From the NCBI GenBank assembly GCA_017608295.1, contig JAFCGF010000022.1, positions 1 through 30,211 on the forward strand: 30,211 nucleotides of DNA. The letters are read 5' to 3'. Below, in pieces: positions 25,244-30,211 of the stretch (position 1 is its first letter; each line of letters opens with the position of its first letter). Both the position numbers and the translations under genes were made by a program. The notes below the pieces were generated by a model. The model searched no databases. It was given only the letters and a program-made list of their open reading frames with translations, and had not been told where the DNA came from. Source of the stretch: Candidatus Woesearchaeota archaeon. Its GTDB lineage: Archaea; Nanoarchaeota; Nanoarchaeia; Woesearchaeales; JAGVZT01.

Positions 25244-26584
25244 CTAGCTTAATCTCCTCTTCGAATAATCTGCTACTTCACTTAATGTTGCTATCCATGC
25301 ATCCTTATCCTTGCTTATATGTTTCAGAAGTTCTTCATAAATCGCTAGGTTTTCTTTATTCCCACTTAAATGCGGTTCGGGATGTACGTTAATCACCGCA
25401 ACGCCGCCAACTTCCTTGATAAACTCTAACTTCTTAATCCAGATATTTATAATTTTTTCTCTTGTTAAGCCATTAGCAATCAAAGTCCCATCCTGCGGCA
25501 AAGTTAAAGGTATTTCTATCAGACTATTTATCAAATATGGAAAAACAGTGCAACAACCATTTCTTTCAGCTATCTGAGAAATTATTTCTGTGTCAGGTAC
25601 ACTAGAATCATATACAAAATCGTTACGCTCGAGCGTTCTAAAAAATAACTTTGATCTTAACAAGCTTGGGCTTCTAAAGCCCTTAATGTTAAATTTCTTT
25701 TTTAGAAGCTCCATTTTATCGAATCGGGCGTCTATCTTATCTCTAGATAAATATATTAACTTATTATCATGATTATATCCGTGAGAATAAATCTCGTGAC
25801 CTTTTTTTATCAAATTCTCCAGCATATCGAAATCAATCGCGTAATGATTCGAGACTATGCCCCACGAAGATCTAAGCCCATATCGCGCTTCAGCCGCTAA
25901 AAATAAAGGCATTCTCTTTAAACCATGCTTCGTTTCTATATCATGCGTTAGACATATAACATATTTTTTATTTTTTGGCCAAGTTATTGATTTTATTTCT
26001 TTATTTTTAGTTATTTCTAGACTCCGGAGTACAAGATATCTTAATAATTCAACTGATTTTTCGCAAGGCCAAGAAGGAAAGGAAGATCCTTCTCTTTTTT
26101 TAGACGAAAAGAAAGTTTTCTTTAGAATAGCTCGCAAATTGCCTGGCAACATATGAAGGTGTAACGGCAAATAAGTATATAATCTTCTCTTCGGTTTATA
26201 ATAATTTTCAGATAATAATGATTTAATCGTTTCTTCGGGATCAAAATTAAAAATTATCTTCTTGTGGTCCTTAAGAATAATCGGATACATTACTTCGTTA
26301 AGAATAATTGAAGCAAGAACTTGACCGTCTGAATTATTTTTATAAATTTTTCTAAAAAATATAGAAATTATTTCATCCTTTTTTAACCAGTTAGGTCTTA
26401 TGTGATCCTCGACAGTTATATCAAGAGCTGTATCTTTGAGTAAAGTCTCTTGATCATCTACAAAAAGACCTACATCTTCTTTCTCATTAATCTTTTTAAT
26501 TTCCACATAACAATCTTCCCAGAAATCTTTAATTATAGATGGCTCAATTTTAGTATCTTCAATATTCTTAGAACATTCTCCCAT
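25244..26584 (-). CDS. NodB-type polysaccharide deacetylase with an unassigned N-terminal region
   Basis: 446 residues from the ATG at 26584 (MGECSKNIEDTK). The in-frame ATG at 26659 would place the start upstream of the shared TATA box, so I reject it. Residues about 1-200 match no family I recognise. From about 207 there is a CE4/NodB-like domain: LTHDIE (D215), EIYSHGYNHD (H268, H272), GFRSPS (R304), DSSVPD and a late VINVHPEPH. These supply the expected metal Asp-His-His and catalytic His/Arg set for metal-dependent N-deacetylation of a glycan. No signal peptide or membrane helix is seen, so it may act on a cytosolic lipid-linked or nucleotide sugar. It is divergent from the SDR at 26672 and upstream of three radical SAM genes. 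Confidence 0.82.
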   Translation of the reverse strand: MGECSKNIEDTKIEPSIIKDFWEDCYVEIKKINEKEDVGLFVDDQETLLKDTALDITVEDHIRPNWLKKDEIISIFFRKIYKNNSDGQVLASIILNEVMYPIILKDHKKIIFNFDPEETIKSLLSENYYKPKRRLYTYLPLHLHMLPGNLRAILKKTFFSSKKREGSSFPSWPCEKSVELLRYLVLRSLEITKNKEIKSITWPKNKKYVICLTHDIETKHGLKRMPLFLAAEARYGLRSSWGIVSNHYAIDFDMLENLIKKGHEIYSHGYNHDNKLIYLSRDKIDARFDKMELLKKKFNIKGFRSPSLLRSKLFFRTLERNDFVYDSSVPDTEIISQIAERNGCCTVFPYLINSLIEIPLTLPQDGTLIANGLTREKIINIWIKKLEFIKEVGGVAVINVHPEPHLSGNKENLAIYEELLKHISKDKDAWIATLSEVADYSKRRLS

Positions 26585-26629
26585 AAATCTTTTTTTTTGC
26601 CAACAGTAGTTATTCGAATGAGAATAATC

Positions 26630-26643
26630 ATATTTATAAATAT
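26630..26643. promoter_or_regulatory. Palindromic TATA element shared by two divergent genes
   Basis: A 14-bp perfect palindrome, ATATTTATAAATAT. For the plus-strand SDR (ATG at 26672) it predicts a leader of about 6 nt, and for the minus-strand deacetylase (ATG at 26584) about 23 nt. Being self-complementary, one TBP site could serve both directions. Confidence 0.5.
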
Positions 26644-26671
26644 TTCTAAGATAAGTCATGTAGGTAGCATA

Positions 26672-27625
26672 ATGTTAAAAAATAAAGTCGTTCTTGTAAC
26701 TGGCGGGGCAGGTTTTATCGGAAGCCACTTAGTAGATAAATGCTTAGAATACAATGCAGAAAAGGTGATCAGCTTTGATAATTTAATTGGTGTTACTAAA
26801 GATAACCATATTCATCTTAAAGAAGAGAAGCGTTTTAAGTTTATTACTGGGGATATCAAAAATTATGAAGAAATAAAGCCTTATGTTGAAGAAGCGGATG
26901 TAATTTTAAACGAAGCGGCTTCTAAATTAGTTGTTAGTTTAAAGAATCCGTTCATTGATGTACAAACAAATGTTTTGGGTAATTTTAATATTCTTGAGAT
27001 TATAAGAAAAAGTTCAAACAATCCTAGAATAATTCACGCTTCTACTGGCTCTGTTTTTGGGAGCAGAGATACGCCATTTAAGGAAGGTGATCCTAAAAAT
27101 CCTTCAACTGCTTATGGTATTAGTAAACTCACTGCAGAACATTATCATAAACTTTACGCAAGAGAATTTGGAATCAAAACAGCTATTTTAAGATATTTTC
27201 ATGTTTTTGGACCTCGTCAGGATTATTCGGGAGAAGCGGGAGTAATAAATATCTTTTTATCAAGAGTATTACAAGGAAAGTCGCCTCAGATTTGTGGAAC
27301 TGGAGAAGCAGTAAGATGTTTTACATATGTTAAGGATGTGGTAGATGCTAATTTCTTACTGTACGACTCAAAACGATTCGGGGGAGAAGATTATAATATT
27401 GCTTCTAAGACGAGAATGAAGGTTCTTGATCTTGCTAAAATAATAATTGAAAAATATGGTCCTAAAAATATGAATCCCGAATTTATCGCTCCAAGAATGG
27501 GGGAAAATTTAAGACCAATACCCAATACCTCAAAAATAGAGAAATTAGGATTTAAGGAATCTATAACCTTTGAAGACGGTCTCGAATTAACAAAAAAATG
27601 GATAGAAACAGATATTAAAACTTAG
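26672..27625 (+). CDS. NAD(P)-dependent sugar-nucleotide epimerase/dehydratase (extended SDR)
   Basis: 317 residues from the ATG at 26672; the open frame runs on upstream to 26450 but that part is antisense to the deacetylase gene and has no fold signature. GGAGFIG at 11-17, D36 after beta-2 (ISFDNL), EAASKLVV, HASTGSVFG (122-130) and Y148/K152 (YGISK) define an extended SDR. RYFHVFGPRQDYSG and CFTYVKDVVDA resemble UDP-glucose/GlcNAc 4-epimerase and 4,6-dehydratase relatives. A monocistronic cytosolic enzyme, it should supply a sugar nucleotide to the nearby glycosyltransferases. It overlaps the convergent GT2 gene by 4 nt. Exact reaction unknown. Confidence 0.92.
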   Translation: MLKNKVVLVTGGAGFIGSHLVDKCLEYNAEKVISFDNLIGVTKDNHIHLKEEKRFKFITGDIKNYEEIKPYVEEADVILNEAASKLVVSLKNPFIDVQTNVLGNFNILEIIRKSSNNPRIIHASTGSVFGSRDTPFKEGDPKNPSTAYGISKLTAEHYHKLYAREFGIKTAILRYFHVFGPRQDYSGEAGVINIFLSRVLQGKSPQICGTGEAVRCFTYVKDVVDANFLLYDSKRFGGEDYNIASKTRMKVLDLAKIIIEKYGPKNMNPEFIAPRMGENLRPIPNTSKIEKLGFKESITFEDGLELTKKWIETDIKT

Positions 27626-28590
27626 GGTTGTAATTTTTCATTATCCTGAACATCTAATAACAACGCAAATAATAAAAATAAAGTCCCCATAATCATAAGA
27701 AGTGTAGCTAAAATTGCTTTTGTCCCCGGTATTGCAATAGGATAGTATATTATCCATTTCGTTATTAAATAAATACCAAGAAGTAATCCGGGAGGCAATA
27801 AAAGAAATCCGAACAAATAAAACAATGCCAAAGGGTGAAAGTTCATAGATAAATATTTTTTTCGAATTCTCCAGAAAAATCGATAAACTAGTCTAGGAGC
27901 TACTTTCATCATATATTTAACAATTTTTATTTGAGATTGTCTTTCCCCTTTCAAATATATTGGTCTCCGAGGAATATCTTTTATTCGAATATTAGCGAGG
28001 TTAAATAAAGCCATCCAATCACCATTATACCCATAGCCTTTTGTAGCAGTAGTCCAATCAATTCTATCTAAAGCCTCTTTTCTAATCGCAGTATAACCAT
28101 CATTACTATCGAATATTTTCCAATAGCCGGAAGCAAATTTAGTCATCAGAGATAAGAGAGAATTGCCGATTAATCTAATTCGAGGCATATCTTCTTTTAT
28201 ATTTTTACTATACATAAACCTATTTCCTTTTGTAAAATCAGCTTCATTGCTAATTAGCGGGGTAATAAACCGCTCTGCTTCTGAAAGGTCCATTTGAAAA
28301 TCACCTCCTACAACGAAGATAATCTTGTTATTCTCCTCGCTTGCCTTTTTGTAACCAGTAATTATCGCTTGTCCGAGCCCCTTATTTTCAATATGATTTA
28401 TTATCTTAATTCTCTTATCGCTATTCCGTTTTCTATACGATTTAACCTTTTTTTCTGTCGCATCTTTACTTCCATCATTTATTACATAAATGTTATCGAA
28501 ATAAGAGGGGACATTCTTTAAAGTAGGAATTATTAATTTTTGTTCATTATAAGCAGGAATCACTACAGCAATTTTTCGGTGATTATACAT
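27622..28590 (-). CDS. Family 2 glycosyltransferase of the polyprenol-phosphate sugar synthase type, membrane-anchored
   Basis: 322 residues. The N-terminal GT-A domain has VVIPAYNEQ (9-17), YVINDGSKDAT (35-45), NKGLGQAIITGY (69-80) and VVGGDFQMDLSEAE (93-106). The usual DAD-GQ-D metal motif is here GGDFQMD, with D97 and D101 present and the first Asp replaced by Gly. A GNRF...P.IR.IGN segment follows, as in dolichol-phosphate mannose synthases. Two hydrophobic helices fill about 250-315. It should transfer a sugar from UDP- or GDP-sugar to polyprenol phosphate at the inner membrane face, giving the donor for the GT-C enzyme. It has its own TATA box. Confidence 0.87.
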   Translation of the reverse strand: MYNHRKIAVVIPAYNEQKLIIPTLKNVPSYFDNIYVINDGSKDATEKKVKSYRKRNSDKRIKIINHIENKGLGQAIITGYKKASEENNKIIFVVGGDFQMDLSEAERFITPLISNEADFTKGNRFMYSKNIKEDMPRIRLIGNSLLSLMTKFASGYWKIFDSNDGYTAIRKEALDRIDWTTATKGYGYNGDWMALFNLANIRIKDIPRRPIYLKGERQSQIKIVKYMMKVAPRLVYRFFWRIRKKYLSMNFHPLALFYLFGFLLLPPGLLLGIYLITKWIIYYPIAIPGTKAILATLLMIMGTLFLLFALLLDVQDNEKLQP

Positions 28591-28615
28591 TCTAGATTTG
28601 AAAGAAGTTTATTAA

Positions 28616-28624
28616 TTTATAAAG
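28616..28624 (-). promoter_or_regulatory. Archaeal TATA box of the GT2 gene
   Basis: On the minus strand this reads CTTTATAAA and begins exactly 34 nt before the ATG at 28590, the same bases and distance as the box at 11726. A leaderless transcript is predicted. Confidence 0.6.
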
Positions 28625-28656
28625 CTTGCTACGAAGTTCATTAAAATGATACTACG

Positions 28657-28685
28657 AACAGGAACTTTTTAAAAGAACTCCTGTT
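28657..28685. repeat. Inverted repeat around a TATA-like core
   Basis: AACAGGA (28657-28663) and TCCTGTT (28679-28685) are perfect 7-bp complements separated by 15 bases that contain CTTTTTAAAA. The dyad centre falls on the TATA-like core. This places an operator-like element over a candidate promoter for the gene starting at 28741, with a predicted leader of about 40 nt. Confidence 0.45.
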
Positions 28686-28740
28686 TCACATAACCGTTCG
28701 ATAGCGAGTTGTATCTCCACACTGGCGAATAACTAAGGGA

Positions 28741-29682
28741 ATGAATTTAAATATATTATCGCATTCAACGCAACTAGGGAAAAGGAAAAAACTATTTCTA
28801 AAACTCATTTTCTTGCTGCCAACGACGATTATTATTTTCTATTTTCTCTTTTCAAAAATATCTTTTACGGAAACAATTAAAATAATACTCGATTCAAATG
28901 CATATTATTTGCTACTTTCTCTGCTAGTGCTATTAATCACGTTGCTCTGTTATATTCTTCGATGGTACCTTCTAATTAAAAAGCTCTCGGATAAAGTTAC
29001 ATTTAAAGATGCTGCAATTTCTCTTATGTCTGCTTTAACGCTTAATTCAGTCCTTCCATCTAAATTAGGGGACTTCTTTAAGATATATTATTTTAGATCA
29101 AATATTTCAAAGCTAATTGGTGCCATCTTCGTTGAACGGCTGCTTGATTTATTTTCGCTAATCCTTCTGGTCCTAATTTGTTCAGTACTCTTAAATAATA
29201 CGCTTTTCATAATAATAGTAACTGCTATCCTAATTTGTCTCACAATACTATTACTACTCCTTCGTTATTTTAAAAATAAGAACCTGTTTAAAAAATATGA
29301 ATTACTCTGCAAAATCGCTTATTCCTTCAACCAAATAATCCACGACCCAAGGCATTCGATTATTTTATTAATCTTATCTTTTATTTCTTGGTTATTAAAC
29401 CTCTTGCAAATCTACTTTTTATTCCTCGCACTATCAATCTCGCCTAAGTTTATATATTTTATCTCTGCAATTGTACTAGTAATTCTAATTAGTATGCTTC
29501 CAATAACTATCGCGGGGATGGGAACGAGAGAAAGTGCTATTCTTTATTTCTTCTCGCACTTAGCAAATCCAGAAGTATTGTTAGCCAGTGGTCTTTTATT
29601 TTCCTTTTTTAGATATTGGTTCTTATCAATACTAGGATTGCCCTTTTTTATATATGCTTTTTCAAAGAAAAGCCATCACTGA
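28741..29682 (+). CDS. AglD/LPG-synthase-type integral membrane protein (UPF0104 flippase-like)
   Basis: 313 residues with about eight hydrophobic segments. The family signatures are present: LNSVLPSKLGDFFKIYYFR at about 99-117, VERLLDLFSL at about 134-143, and IAGMGTRESAILYFF near residue 260. This is the membrane domain shared by bacterial lysylphosphatidylglycerol synthase flippases and archaeal AglD-type proteins of N-glycosylation. The catalytic C-terminal LPG synthase domain is absent, so it is the stand-alone form. In the window it stands between polyprenol-linked glycan genes, consistent with lipid-linked sugar handling or flipping. An alternative start is not obvious. It overlaps the convergent GT4 gene by 35 nt. 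Confidence 0.83.
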   Translation: MNLNILSHSTQLGKRKKLFLKLIFLLPTTIIIFYFLFSKISFTETIKIILDSNAYYLLLSLLVLLITLLCYILRWYLLIKKLSDKVTFKDAAISLMSALTLNSVLPSKLGDFFKIYYFRSNISKLIGAIFVERLLDLFSLILLVLICSVLLNNTLFIIIVTAILICLTILLLLLRYFKNKNLFKKYELLCKIAYSFNQIIHDPRHSIILLILSFISWLLNLLQIYFLFLALSISPKFIYFISAIVLVILISMLPITIAGMGTRESAILYFFSHLANPEVLLASGLLFSFFRYWFLSILGLPFFIYAFSKKSHH

Positions 29683-30211
29683 ATAAGTAAGCCTTTTTGT
29701 ATTTCTCTAATAAAATACTCCACGCCCAAGCATTTATTCGCTCCTTACTCTTCTTACGCATTCCTTCATTAGTTCTTCCAAACAAATAGTTTATTTTTTT
29801 AGAATAACAAGCAATATCTTCGATTGGGCATAAGAATCCATTCCCACAGTTCTTAACTAAATCAGAAATGCAAGGAATATCTGACGCTAGTATCGGCAAT
29901 CCTACGGCCATAGCTTCCATAACAATCCCTGGTAAACCCTCACCGCGGCTAGGCAAAAATAATAAATCTGCACTTTTAAGAATTCGCAAGATATCTTTAC
30001 GCCAGCCTAAAAACCTTACTCTATCCTTAACACCCAGAGTCTCTGCTAATTGCTCATACTTTTTCCGATAGGGTCCATCTCCGACCAAGAGTAACTTAAT
30101 CTTATCTGAATCAAGTTTAGCAAGCGTATTAAGCATAATATCTATTCCTTTCCGAGGCACTAATAAACCGCCGTATACAATTACAAAATCTTTTTCTGCC
30201 ACGCCAAGAGA
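29648..30211 (-). CDS. Family 4 glycosyltransferase, C-terminal part (5' truncated by window edge)
   Basis: The frame is open through base 30211, so the N-terminal half lies outside; the GTG at 30202 is internal. The visible GT-B donor-binding domain has VYGGLLVPRKGIDIML, LLLVGDGPYRKKYE, VRFLGWRKDILRIL and the E-x7-E motif in RGEGLPGIVMEAMAVGLPIL. It should transfer a hexose from a nucleotide sugar to a lipid-linked glycan in the cytosol. The last 35 nt overlap the end of the AglD-like gene on the other strand. The family is certain, the donor unknown. Confidence 0.9.
   Translation of the reverse strand, partial: SLGVAEKDFVIVYGGLLVPRKGIDIMLNTLAKLDSDKIKLLLVGDGPYRKKYEQLAETLGVKDRVRFLGWRKDILRILKSADLLFLPSRGEGLPGIVMEAMAVGLPILASDIPCISDLVKNCGNGFLCPIEDIACYSKKINYLFGRTNEGMRKKSKERINAWAWSILLEKYKKAYLFSDGFSLKKHI

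Noticed and set aside
26450..26671. 74-codon upstream extension of the SDR gene
   Set aside because: It lies antisense to the deacetylase gene and upstream of the TATA element. The Rossmann start MLKNKVVLVTGGAG follows directly from the ATG at 26672.
1..30211. Bacterial lipopolysaccharide or capsule locus
   Set aside because: The gene families are shared with bacteria, but TATA boxes at fixed short distance, leaderless starts and scarce SD sites fit an archaeon better. No bacterial-type -35/-10 pattern or Wzx/Wzy/Wzz genes were found.
1..30211. CRISPR arrays, tRNA or rRNA genes, insertion sequences, prophage or defence genes
   Set aside because: No regularly spaced repeats, tRNA-like cloverleaf, transposase or phage motif was seen on reading. 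Only local inverted repeats were found.

Overview
The window is AT-rich, very compactly coded and made almost entirely of surface-glycan genes. It most likely comes from an archaeon, possibly a small-genome DPANN-type lineage, although the lineage is a guess. The archaeal reading rests on promoter architecture. Several first-in-operon genes carry a TATA-type box whose first base lies 33-34 nt before the ATG (5734, 11760 and the minus-strand gene starting at 28590), which predicts leaderless transcripts. Clear Shine-Dalgarno sites appear only at internal operon genes (1584 and 9076, both with TTG starts). No rRNA, tRNA, CRISPR array, transposase or complete insertion sequence was seen.

Layout. 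(1) 1-3676, plus strand: the end of a DegT aminotransferase, a GT-B-like protein, a complete DegT aminotransferase and a metal-dependent TIM-barrel isomerase-like protein. A decayed second copy of the DegT gene follows at 3680-3960. (2) 4054-5550, minus strand: a B12-binding-type radical SAM protein, preceded by a 27-codon upstream frame. (3) 5734-11551, plus strand: a tightly overlapping operon of an SDR epimerase, a CBS-SDR fusion, a second SDR, a 50-codon stump of a radical SAM gene, a GT2, a NeuB/SpsE-type nonulosonate synthase and an SpsF-type cytidylyltransferase. (4) 11760-14257, plus strand: a WbpG/PseA-type sugar amidotransferase translationally coupled to a GatA-like amidase. (5) 14250-19942, minus strand: a GT-B-like protein, a GT4, an AsnB-type amidotransferase and a GT-C membrane glycosyltransferase. 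(6) 20135-20893: a methyltransferase. (7) 20897-26584, minus strand: three consecutive radical SAM/B12-type genes and a NodB-type deacetylase with an unassigned N-terminal region. (8) 26672-30211: an SDR, a polyprenol-phosphate-type GT2, an AglD/LPG-synthase-type membrane protein and a partial GT4, on alternating strands.

How they may work together (inference): the SDRs, aminotransferases and TIM-barrel protein make modified NDP-sugars. The NeuB-SpsF pair makes and activates a nonulosonic-acid-like sugar. The amidotransferase-amidase pair and AsnB add nitrogen as amidino or amide groups. Radical SAM proteins, the methyltransferase and the deacetylase decorate the sugar or lipid carrier. The GT2, GT4, GT-B and GT-C enzymes, with the AglD-like protein, assemble and export the glycan on a polyprenol carrier. 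The acetyltransferase, the hydrolysing 2-epimerase and the sugar-1-phosphate nucleotidyltransferase of a full legionaminate or pseudaminate route are not in the window.

The most unusual features are the sugar amidotransferase paired with a GatA-type amidase instead of HisH/HisF, the CBS-SDR fusion, and four radical SAM/B12 genes plus one or two gene stumps of the same type.
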